Shown here: piece by piece, positions 1 to 7,895 of the stretch | How the letters are laid out: every line of letters begins with the position of its first letter | Position numbering within the stretch: the first letter of the stretch is position 1 | Assembly: GCA_028707005.1 (NCBI GenBank) | Contig: JAQTVB010000007.1 | Location: 1-46,688, forward strand | Length of the DNA: 46,688 nucleotides | Direction of reading: 5' to 3' | Source of the DNA: Patescibacteria group bacterium | GTDB taxonomy: Bacteria > Patescibacteriota > Patescibacteriia > Patescibacteriales > GWC2-42-12 | The notes under the pieces: generated by a model | Databases searched by the model: none | The model's input: only the letters and a program-made list of their open reading frames with translations | Told to the model about the DNA's origin: nothing | Made by a program: the position numbers and the translations under genes

Positions 1-260
1 TGTAAATCGTTACGATAGGAAACTTTAGTGTCCTACCGCTGTTTGACTGATGCGCTCTAATGATATTTATCAATGAACCGGTAAAAGATTGCTAACATCT
101 GAACACTTGATTTAATTTATAGGTAAATTTATTTTTATACCACAACCTTCCCGAGAATGGGGGTTATGGTAAGATTAAAAAATTTATTCTTGATTATTTA
201 ATCATAGCATAAAAAACGACCTCAATAAAGTGAATTAACAAAAACCGGTCGCATAGCAAA

Positions 261-304
261 ACGACCGTCCCCCTATTAGGGGTCGGTCGTTTAGAACTTT
301 TTTT
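261..304 (+). terminator. Putative intrinsic terminator hairpin
   Basis: ACGACCGtCCCC ctatta GGGGtCGGTCGT followed by a T-rich tract. Confidence 0.55.
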
Positions 305-469
305 ATTTGCTCCGCGAATTACATATTTACCGAACTATACAACATCTATCGGCTGGTAAAAATCAGTCTGGAAAAGTTCGATAAACTTTGTTTTATTAAG
401 TAATTCGTCCCAATAGTAAGATAATATTTAATCTACTAAGAAAAAGGCAGCACTATTAGGACGGATATT

Positions 470-1438
470 TTATCCTGCTGATTTCTGTACTACTTTTATA
501 TAACCGTAAAAAGGTGCCTTTTTGCTCGACTCTTCAAGCTTTTCTAAAACTTCTGTTTCTGAAAATTCTATTGACCCTTTAGGGCTAATTTCTCTTTTCA
601 TATCATCCATATAGTCTCTCGACCCCAAAGGAGAAGAAAAAGAATTTGTTTTATAACCTTTTGTTTTAATAAAATCTTCTGCATAAGATAAAACATAATC
701 GGCTTCTACATGATGTCCAATATATGCTCCTCCGGGAACCAGGACCCTGTCCATCGCCTCGGAAACATGTTTCTCAAAGTCTTCTTTACTATTCTCAAAT
801 CTCCCACCACCTTCTGGATTCGGATGCATATTATGAGTATAAATAACATCTGCTTTTCTTCCCTTCATACATTCTTCAATGTTTTCCCAGCTATCATTAA
901 TAAATTCTACATTCGGATACTTTTTTAAAAAATCATCGCCGGGATGCTCAACGTCTATTGCAATAGTTTTTGCCCCACGGGAGGCAAGATACGCCAATAT
1001 CGCTACTCCTTCTCTTCCTGGCCCAACCTCTACTATGGTTCTACCGCTTAAGTCTTCTCCCAATAAGGTATGTATTAAAGCAATATCTGGTACATAGCAA
1101 GTTTTTACTTGCGAACCTTTGGGCTCTTCCCAAAAATTTTTTAAATCTTGCCATCTTTTTAAAAGCATATTTGGGCTAAGTCCAACTGCTTTGTTTTTCG
1201 CCATATGGTGCATAAATTCTAAAGTCCCTAGACTTGCCCCAAATTTTTTATTCAACTTTTCTACTTTTTTATTCCACTCCTCAATTTTTAATCCTTTATA
1301 CCAAAGTAACTTTCTTTCTTTAGTTATTTTTTCAATTTTATCTTTTAGGGCAACCACATCTGGTGAATTATACAATTCATCAATATTTGTAATTTTTACA
1401 TCTGCCTTTTTTGGCTCTTCGAGTCTTATTTCTTTCAT
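470..1438 (-). CDS. Class I SAM-dependent methyltransferase-like protein
   Basis: 322 aa ORF; TIVEVGPGREGVAILAYLASRGAKTIAIDVEHP resembles a Rossmann SAM-binding motif I; VLVPGGAYIGHH typical of post-motif strands. Confidence 0.65.
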   Translation of the reverse strand: MKEIRLEEPKKADVKITNIDELYNSPDVVALKDKIEKITKERKLLWYKGLKIEEWNKKVEKLNKKFGASLGTLEFMHHMAKNKAVGLSPNMLLKRWQDLKNFWEEPKGSQVKTCYVPDIALIHTLLGEDLSGRTIVEVGPGREGVAILAYLASRGAKTIAIDVEHPGDDFLKKYPNVEFINDSWENIEECMKGRKADVIYTHNMHPNPEGGGRFENSKEDFEKHVSEAMDRVLVPGGAYIGHHVEADYVLSYAEDFIKTKGYKTNSFSSPLGSRDYMDDMKREISPKGSIEFSETEVLEKLEESSKKAPFYGYIKVVQKSAG

Positions 1439-1505
1439 AGTATATATTATTTATCCTTATATCATTATAACACGAACAATACAAAGTTCGGAAAAAGTAA
1501 TCTGG

Positions 1506-1904
1506 TTATAAAAAAATTACCCTGATATTAGGGTAATTTTCGTTATGCTCCGAACGCTGAACGAAATCCGAACTTTTTTTAGCGAAAATCCGAACGCTGA
1601 ATTTTGAAAAACTTTCGCTTAAATCCTTGCGAGAGTCAGTTTCTTTGAGTTGATTGTATAAATTAACCAAATTGTGTGCCTTTTCTCCTCGCTTATCAAA
1701 TTTTATATTTTTAATACGATGCACTGTTTTTAAATATTTCTCTATCGCTGAGTTAGATAAAATAGCTCCTTGAACTAATAGTCCTCTTCGTATGAGGGTG
1801 CGAGCAGCGAGGTAATCATTGTCGGCTAAGCTAAGCCAAGCGGTTATATCGCGTGCTTGATTTTGATATGCCGTATCTTTGATAATGGGATCAGTTTTAT
1901 TCAT
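1506..1904 (-). CDS. HEPN-domain protein (putative RNase-type), divergent from the lexA-MTase gene
   Basis: 132 aa; WLSLADNDYLAARTLIRRGLLVQGAILSNSAIEKYLKTVH HEPN-like pattern plus RGEKAH (Rx4H) motif; the C-terminal ~30 aa read through repeats and a terminator hairpin. Confidence 0.65.
   Translation of the reverse strand: MNKTDPIIKDTAYQNQARDITAWLSLADNDYLAARTLIRRGLLVQGAILSNSAIEKYLKTVHRIKNIKFDKRGEKAHNLVNLYNQLKETDSRKDLSESFSKFSVRIFAKKSSDFVQRSEHNENYPNIRVIFL
1511..1540 (-). terminator. Intrinsic terminator hairpin overlapping the 3' end of the HEPN ORF
   Basis: AAAATTACCCT gatatt AGGGTAATTTT; U-tract on minus strand. Confidence 0.6.
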
Positions 1905-1928
1905 AAAACTTTTTATAATACACTGTTT

Positions 1929-1957
1929 TTGACTTCGGTAAATTTTCGGTATATACT
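1929..1957 (+). promoter_or_regulatory. Candidate sigma70 promoter of the lexA-MTase gene with direct-repeat operator in spacer
   Basis: TTGACT (1929-1934), 17 bp, TATACT (1952-1957); TTCGGTA direct repeats at 1934-1940 and 1945-1951 (11-bp period). Confidence 0.6.
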
Positions 1958-1968
1958 ATAAATATAAC

Positions 1969-3426
1969 ATGTGGATAAATAATGTCAATAATATGCAAAC
2001 TCTAACAAAGAGACAAAAACAGATTTTAGATTTTATTGGGGGATATATTAAAAAGCGCAACATATCCCCTACTTATAAAGAAATAAAGAAACGCTTTAGA
2101 CTTTCCGCGCTTTCTACTGTTCACCAACATGTTGAAGCATTGATAAATAAGAATTACCTATTTAAAAATGACAACTCTTCAAGAGGAATAGAAATTAAAA
2201 AAACTGTTGATGATTTTATACAAATCCCACTCGAAGGAACTATTGCCGCAGGACAACCGATAGAAGCGATTGAAGAAAAAGAAACTATCGCGATACCAAA
2301 AAGCTCACTACCGAGAAGCGGCAATATTTATGCATTAAAAGTGGCCGGTGATAGTATGATTGAAGAGAATATTAATGATGGTGATATAATTTTAGTAAAA
2401 AAACAAAATACTGCTGTTAACGGTCAGAAAGTCGTAGCTCTTATTGATAACCAGGAAGCAACTTTAAAACAATTTTATAAGGAAAAAAAATACATTAGAT
2501 TGCAACCTGCTAATAAAAATTTTGAACCAATTATCATAAAGAGAGATAAAGAATTTTCAATCCAAGGTGTAGTTCTCGATGTAATAAAGAATGAAAAAAA
2601 TGAATTATTACATATAACAGACCTAGAAAAAAAACAAAAAAAATTGCCTCTTAATAGAATTATTTGCGGAGATGCAGTTGATATTATGCAATCAATACCT
2701 GTCGACTCCATAGATTTAGTAGTCACTTCACCTCCATATGACAATCTAAGAAGCTATAATGGATACTCGTTTGATTTTGAAGGTATGGCAAAAGGTTTGT
2801 TCAGGGTTATGAAAAAAGGCGGAGTTATAGTATGGGTTGTCGGAGACCAAACGATTAAGGGCGATGAAACAGGTACATCTTTTAGACAAGCTCTATATTT
2901 CAAGCGAATAGGATTTAATCTTTTTGATACAATGATATACCTAAAAACTCCGCGAGGTGCCGTTGGTAATAATAATACATACTGGCAGGCTTTTGAATAT
3001 ATGTTTATATTAAGTAAGGGTACGCCAAAAACAATAAACCTTATTAAAGATAGGGAAAATAAAGATGAACGTGATGGTGATAACGGCACAAAACGACTAC
3101 ACGATGGTACGCTATTAAAGCAAAGGAGGGCTGGATATTCTAAGTATGGAAGAAGAACGAATGTTTGGGAATATCTTATAGGAAGGGGCCATTCTTCGAG
3201 TGATAGTATTGCTTATAAGCATCCTGCTATATTCCCGGAAAAATTGGTGCGAGATCATATTATAAGTTGGACAACTCCTGGCGATGTGGTATTAGACCCT
3301 ATGTGTGGCAGTGGAACTACATGCAAAATCGCTAAACTTAATAAAAGAAATTTTATTGGAATTGATATTTCTTCTGAATATTGTAAAATAGCTGAAGAAA
3401 GATTAAAACAAAAATCTCTATTTTAA
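1969..3426 (+). CDS. LexA repressor (HTH + S24 autoprotease) fused to beta-class DNA N4/N6 methyltransferase
   Basis: 485 aa single ORF. LexA winged HTH (ISPTYKEIKKRFRLSALSTVHQHVEAL), IAAGQP cleavage site (A94-G95), KVAGDSM Ser129, ATLK Lys167; then TSPPY (aa 253-257) and DPMCGSGTT (from aa 443). A start at the internal ATG 1993 is also plausible. Confidence 0.9.
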   Translation: MWINNVNNMQTLTKRQKQILDFIGGYIKKRNISPTYKEIKKRFRLSALSTVHQHVEALINKNYLFKNDNSSRGIEIKKTVDDFIQIPLEGTIAAGQPIEAIEEKETIAIPKSSLPRSGNIYALKVAGDSMIEENINDGDIILVKKQNTAVNGQKVVALIDNQEATLKQFYKEKKYIRLQPANKNFEPIIIKRDKEFSIQGVVLDVIKNEKNELLHITDLEKKQKKLPLNRIICGDAVDIMQSIPVDSIDLVVTSPPYDNLRSYNGYSFDFEGMAKGLFRVMKKGGVIVWVVGDQTIKGDETGTSFRQALYFKRIGFNLFDTMIYLKTPRGAVGNNNTYWQAFEYMFILSKGTPKTINLIKDRENKDERDGDNGTKRLHDGTLLKQRRAGYSKYGRRTNVWEYLIGRGHSSSDSIAYKHPAIFPEKLVRDHIISWTTPGDVVLDPMCGSGTTCKIAKLNKRNFIGIDISSEYCKIAEERLKQKSLF

Positions 3427-3867
3427 AGTACCCCGTAGCCATTTTATTGCCCGTTTTAATATAATCTCATTATCCTCCATCATTCCCATACTATTATTAC
3501 ACATTCTGCAAATCCAACCCCTTATCTCGCCAGTACTGTGGAAGTGATCTAACACAACATCATTTTTATATTGCCTGATTATTGTTCTATCGCAAATAGG
3601 GCAATGAAAGGGTTTACCTATAGGAGGCTGTGGGCTTGTTTTTTCAAATTCCTCTCTTGCTTTTTGGGGCATAGGTCGTTTCCACTTGCGACATTCTCTG
3701 CATTCACCCCTTCTTGATACTTTACCACGAATCGTTTTTTGATTCTTTTCAAATTCAAAAATGCTTTTCCGTTGTTGACACCTTCGGCATATTTTTGTTT
3801 CATTAAAACAGGATTCGCAAAAGCTTTTCCGAGTTGCTTTATTACGATTACATTCAATACATTTCAT
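3418..3867 (-). CDS. Endonuclease VII-like HNH nuclease with CxxC zinc ribbons; candidate restriction endonuclease
   Basis: 149 aa; CIEC/CESC, CRRC/CREC, CPIC...VVLDHFHSTGEIRGWICRMCNNSMG as in Endonuclease_7 family; convergent with and overlapping the MTase 3' end by 9 bp. Confidence 0.82.
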   Translation of the reverse strand: MKCIECNRNKATRKSFCESCFNETKICRRCQQRKSIFEFEKNQKTIRGKVSRRGECRECRKWKRPMPQKAREEFEKTSPQPPIGKPFHCPICDRTIIRQYKNDVVLDHFHSTGEIRGWICRMCNNSMGMMEDNEIILKRAIKWLRGTLK

Positions 3868-3869
3868 AT

Positions 3870-4088
3870 TTATTTTAGAAAAAAATTAATATCTTTTTTA
3901 TAAATTTCAGCAAACTTCCTTAACTGAACTACATCGATTTTGCGCTGACCAGATTCAATTTTCGATAAATAGGATTGAGAACGACCCAATTTTTTAGCTA
4001 CTTCAATTTGATTAAGACCCACTTCAAGACGGGCTTTTATTAATTTCTGGACTATAATTTTATGTTCCTTTGAATATAAATTGCTCAT
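3870..4088 (-). CDS. XRE-family HTH regulator (C-protein-like)
   Basis: 72 aa; ARLEVGLNQIEVAKKLGRSQSYLSKIESGQRKIDVVQLRKFAEIY; 2 bp upstream of the HNH ORF. Confidence 0.88.
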   Translation of the reverse strand: MSNLYSKEHKIIVQKLIKARLEVGLNQIEVAKKLGRSQSYLSKIESGQRKIDVVQLRKFAEIYKKDINFFLK

Positions 4089-4111
4089 ATTATTGCTATG
4101 TATCTATTTAT

Positions 4112-4140
4112 ATGATATATTACAAAATGTAATATGACAA
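4112..4140 (-). promoter_or_regulatory. Candidate promoter of the XRE-HNH operon with C-box-like palindrome in the spacer
   Basis: On minus strand TTGTCA - 17 bp - TATCAT; the perfect dyad ATATTACA-AAA-TGTAATAT (4117-4135) covers the spacer. Confidence 0.6.
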
Positions 4141-4340
4141 AATGGAATACAAGAAAAAAGAAAAGTTTACTTTTGACTTAAAATAAAGTTCGAGCCGATA
4201 TTTTTTACAGGTTCTTTGGCAGTTTTTTTAAAGCCGGGCTTTGCCCGCGAGGAAATTATTGCTTTTAAAAGCTTTATATAAAATCGTTTAAAACCTTTTT
4301 TTAAATTCAGTTCGAGCTTCGGTATAAAATCGGAGCAAAT

Positions 4341-4371
4341 AAAACAATCTGGCAAAAGGCCAGATTGTTTT
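4341..4371 (-). terminator. Intrinsic terminator downstream of tRNA-Asn
   Basis: AAAACAATCTGGC / GCCAGATTGTTTT perfect inverted repeat. Confidence 0.75.
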
Positions 4372-4373
4372 CT

Positions 4374-4448
4374 TGGCTCCCGGGGTCGGATTCGAACCGA
4401 CGACCAACGCGTTAACAGCGCGCTGCGCTACCGCTGCGCTACCCGGGA
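4374..4448 (-). tRNA. tRNA-Asn (GTT), CCA encoded
   Basis: Reverse complement TCCCGGGTAGCGCAGCGGTAGCGC...CTGTTAACG...GGTTCGAATCC...CCCGGGAGCCA; acceptor pairs, anticodon GTT. Confidence 0.92.
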
Positions 4449-4454
4449 ATAAAT

Positions 4455-4603
4455 TCAATTATCAATTAGCAATTAAAAATTACGAATTAACTTGCATTAA
4501 TTCGTATAAACGCAATTCTTAATTTTGACTGATAATATATTAAATTAAAACCGGCCCACTGTCAAATAGCATTCGTAATTCGTAATTTTTAATTGATAAT
4601 TGA
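4455..4603. repeat. Inverted repeat built of degenerate heptads (ATTANNA / TTNNTAA)
   Basis: Left arm ATTATCA ATTAGCA ATTAAAA ATTACGA ATTA; right arm TTCGTAA TTCGTAA TTTTTAA TTGATAA TTGA. Confidence 0.8.
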
Positions 4604-4604
4604 C

Positions 4605-5897
4605 CTACTGGTAATCTCTCAACTTCTTGATGCCGGCATGCTTCTGAATCCGTTCAATCGCCTTGGCTTCAATTTGCCTGATGCGCTCGCGGGTGACGTC
4701 AAACTCGCGGCCGACTTCTTCCAGTGTATGGGCTACGCCGTCTACCAAGCCAAAACGCAATTCCAAAATTTTTTGTTCGCGCGGCGTCAACTCTTTAATC
4801 ACGTCTTTCACGTAATCTTTTAGTAAGCGCAAAGCGGCCGAACGATCAGGCGTGACATTCTTCACGTCTTCAATAAAATCTTCCAGCGTGGAATCTTCAT
4901 CATCCTCGCCGATGGTGGTTTCCAGGGAAATCGTATCCTGGGATATTTTTATGACATGTCTTACCTTATCAATCTCCTCGCCCATCTCCGAAGCAATTTC
5001 CTCCGGCAAAGGCTCGCGGCCCAAATCCTGGATCAGCTGGCGCTGAACCTGCTGGAATTTATTGATGGTTTCCACCATATGCACCGGAATCCTAATAGTG
5101 CGGGACTGGTCGGCCAGCGCCCGGGTGATCGCCTGCCTGATCCACCAGGTGGCGTAAGTGGAAAACTTGTAGCCTTTGCGGTTCTCGAATTTTTCCACGG
5201 CGCGAAACAAGCCGATATTGCCTTCCTGAATCAAATCTAAAAGCGACAGCCCCTTTGAGCCGGTAAACTTTTTAGCGATGGAAACCACCAAGCGCAGGTT
5301 GGCTTCAATCAGCTTCCTTTCCGCTTCTTTATCGCCCTTTTCCTTGCGCTTGGCCAATTCCACTTCTTCCTCGCTGGATAAGAGCGGCACTTTGCCGATT
5401 TCCCTTAAATACATCTGGATTGAATCGGCGCTTAATTCCGAGATGTCGTACTTTTTCTTTTCATTAAAGCCGCTGATTTGCGAGGTTTTTTTCTTAATAT
5501 CGTCGCCCAAACCCAAAAATCCGCCCGTGTCTTCAATGATCTGGATGCCATTTTTCTGCAATTCCTCCAAAGTCAACTCGTAATCAAAAATATATTCTTC
5601 AACTTCCGGAAAAATATGAAGCAATTCGGTTTCGGTGATAAAACCGCGCGAGCGACCTTTAACGATTAAATTTTTTATCTGCTCCTCGGTCGGCTTGGCA
5701 ATCAGATGCTCTGCCTGCGGTTCGGCTCTCTTGCCCGCTCCCCTTTTTTGCTTCGCCTTCTTCGCGTATTTTTTAAAGTATTTATGCCGCGCTTTATCCG
5801 CCTTTTTCCGCTTGAATTTCGGCTGATATTTTCTTTGCCTGGATTTTTTGCTGTTTTTTTTATTTTTCTTCGACATATATCTTAATAGTTGGATCAT
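4605..5897 (-). CDS. rpoD: RNA polymerase primary sigma factor RpoD
   Basis: 430 aa; [49 protein letters not shown]; region 4 [21 protein letters not shown]; start probably at 5876. Confidence 0.95.
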   Translation of the reverse strand: MIQLLRYMSKKNKKNSKKSRQRKYQPKFKRKKADKARHKYFKKYAKKAKQKRGAGKRAEPQAEHLIAKPTEEQIKNLIVKGRSRGFITETELLHIFPEVEEYIFDYELTLEELQKNGIQIIEDTGGFLGLGDDIKKKTSQISGFNEKKKYDISELSADSIQMYLREIGKVPLLSSEEEVELAKRKEKGDKEAERKLIEANLRLVVSIAKKFTGSKGLSLLDLIQEGNIGLFRAVEKFENRKGYKFSTYATWWIRQAITRALADQSRTIRIPVHMVETINKFQQVQRQLIQDLGREPLPEEIASEMGEEIDKVRHVIKISQDTISLETTIGEDDEDSTLEDFIEDVKNVTPDRSAALRLLKDYVKDVIKELTPREQKILELRFGLVDGVAHTLEEVGREFDVTRERIRQIEAKAIERIQKHAGIKKLRDYQ

Positions 5898-7838
5898 TTA
5901 TTTTATTTCTATCAATTTGATTTCTTCGGTAATGGTTTTAAACTCCTCCATCAGTTCCTTTAATTCCCCGGCGCTCTCTTCCGTCTTCGCCTTTTCAGCG
6001 CTGGCGATCAGCTTGATGATTTGCCGGCGCCGCTTATTCAAACTGTTGATTCTTAAAGCCGCCACCAAACTGATCACTTCGGCCTTGGCCTGCTCTACCG
6101 TGTAATCGTAGAAATCTTTGTCGGCCAAAAGAACCAGCTTATCCAAAAGAACCAAACACTTTAAACAGTCGGACTGATAGTCCATTTCATCAACATCCGA
6201 ATTTAGCGATAAATTGCCGGGATTATTCAACCAGTCTTTAAAATCATGATAATTTATTGCCAAATCAAAACTGCCTCCCTCATGAGTCCAGAAATCTATG
6301 AGCTTATTATAATAGATAATTAAATTTTTGTAAAATGATTTGTTGCTGTCGCCGGCCAAATCATCGGGCGCTAAATGGTTAATGATATATTCCAGCTGCG
6401 GCCAATACTTTATCGCCAAAGCCAAAAGCGTTTCGCTTAGTTTAATTTCCCTGCTTTGTTTTGCATCATCGGCAACCGCTTCCGCGCGACCGGTTGATTC
6501 TGCTATCGGCCGGCCTGGCCGATTGAATTTTTTGTCCAAAGCGCGCTCTTGAGCCGCCATGATCTCGCTTAACTTCTCTCTTAAAGAATCTTCCTTGGCG
6601 TCAATCTCCTGGCTTAATTTCCTCAGCCAAAAATCCTGCTCAATTTTCGCGCCGAATTTGGCGATTATCGGCAAAATAATATTGACGCTTTGCCGCTGGC
6701 CCGCGAGTTCATTTTTATTGAACTTGGCGAAAGTCTTGTTAAAATAATATTGCATCATGGGCTTAGCTTCTTTAACCGCCTGGCGCCAAGCGTCTGGATT
6801 TTCCCGAATGCACTCATCCGGATCTTTGGCTCCGATAATTTCAATGACTTTAATCTGCATTTCCGCCGCCATGGCCGTGGCGATGCCCCGTTCGGACGCC
6901 AAGTCGCCGGCCTGGTCCATGTCAAATGACAAAAATAAATTATTGGTATAGCGTTTTATCAAACTTACTTGCTCGGCGGTAAGCGCCGTGCCCGAAGAAG
7001 CAACCACGTTTTTGAAGTTATTCTGCTGGGCGGTAATGCAGTCCATTTGGCCCTCCACCAAGACCGCCGCGTCTTCCGCCTTGATCGCCATTTTGGCTTT
7101 GTCCAGGCCGAAGAGGATTTTTGATTTATCATAAATCATGGTCGCCGGCGTATTAATATATTTACCCATCTTTTCCTCCGCTTCTCTTTCCGGGCTTACC
7201 CGGGCGCTAAAACCGACGGCGTTGCCGCCGATATCGCATAGAGGAAACATGATTCTGCCTCTAAAGCGATCATAAAACCCCGGCGCTTTTTCTTTCTTGA
7301 CGATTAAGCCGGCCAAAAAAATCTCGTTTTCCTTAAAGCCTCTGCCGCGTAAAAAATTCAATAGCGTGTCCCAGGCGTTCGGGCTATAGCCAAGGCGCCA
7401 ACCGGTAATCGTCTCGTCGCTCAACCCTCTTTTCTTTAAATAAGCGCGGGCGGCCTCGGCCGCCGGGCTGGCCGTAAGCACTTTATGGTAAAATTCCACG
7501 GCCAAATCCATAATATCCAACAGGCTATTCCTTTTAGAAGTAAGCGCGGGATCGGATTTTTTTAAAGTAACGCCGGCTTTTTTGGCCAACAGCCTGAGAG
7601 CTTCAATAAAACTCAAGCCTTCAATTTCCATGATGAAAGAAAAAATATCGCCGCCCTTGCCGCAGCCGAAACAATGCCAAATTTGCTTTTCCGGGCTCAC
7701 CATGAAAGACGGGGTTTTCTCCCGGTGGAACGGACAATTGGCGCGAAAATTATAGCCGGCCGCCTTAAGCGGAACATATTCGCGGATCACTTCCACAATG
7801 TCCAGTTTAGATTTTATTTCATCAGAAGGGTTTGGCAT
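5898..7838 (-). CDS. dnaG: DNA primase DnaG
   Basis: 646 aa; CPFHREKTPSFMVSPEKQIWHCFGCGKGGDIF zinc-binding domain; TOPRIM VEGQMDCI and SFDMDQAG. Confidence 0.95.
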   Translation of the reverse strand: MPNPSDEIKSKLDIVEVIREYVPLKAAGYNFRANCPFHREKTPSFMVSPEKQIWHCFGCGKGGDIFSFIMEIEGLSFIEALRLLAKKAGVTLKKSDPALTSKRNSLLDIMDLAVEFYHKVLTASPAAEAARAYLKKRGLSDETITGWRLGYSPNAWDTLLNFLRGRGFKENEIFLAGLIVKKEKAPGFYDRFRGRIMFPLCDIGGNAVGFSARVSPEREAEEKMGKYINTPATMIYDKSKILFGLDKAKMAIKAEDAAVLVEGQMDCITAQQNNFKNVVASSGTALTAEQVSLIKRYTNNLFLSFDMDQAGDLASERGIATAMAAEMQIKVIEIIGAKDPDECIRENPDAWRQAVKEAKPMMQYYFNKTFAKFNKNELAGQRQSVNIILPIIAKFGAKIEQDFWLRKLSQEIDAKEDSLREKLSEIMAAQERALDKKFNRPGRPIAESTGRAEAVADDAKQSREIKLSETLLALAIKYWPQLEYIINHLAPDDLAGDSNKSFYKNLIIYYNKLIDFWTHEGGSFDLAINYHDFKDWLNNPGNLSLNSDVDEMDYQSDCLKCLVLLDKLVLLADKDFYDYTVEQAKAEVISLVAALRINSLNKRRRQIIKLIASAEKAKTEESAGELKELMEEFKTITEEIKLIEIK

Positions 7839-7841
7839 ATT

Positions 7842-7892
7842 GAAAATTGAAGCATTAAAAATTGTTTAAAAATTAAAAATTAAAAATTTTTC
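7842..7892. repeat. AT-rich heptad repeat tract
   Basis: ATTGAAA ATTGAAG ... TTAAAAA TTAAAAA TTAAAAA. Confidence 0.55.
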
Positions 7893-7895
7893 CTG

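Noticed and set aside
1-240. Possible small RNA or gene end at the left edge
   Set aside because: Only short hairpins (e.g. CCACAACC...GGGGTTATGG) are visible; no reliable family or ORF.
3618-3857. 79-aa minus-strand ORF overlapping the HNH gene
   Set aside because: Out-of-frame with the well-supported HNH nuclease; no recognisable motif.
4167-4355. 62-aa ORF between the XRE gene and tRNA-Asn
   Set aside because: Runs through a terminator hairpin and AT-rich low-complexity sequence; no homology recognised.
4593-5826. Plus-strand ORFs opposite rpoD
   Set aside because: Antisense shadow ORFs to a clearly conserved gene.
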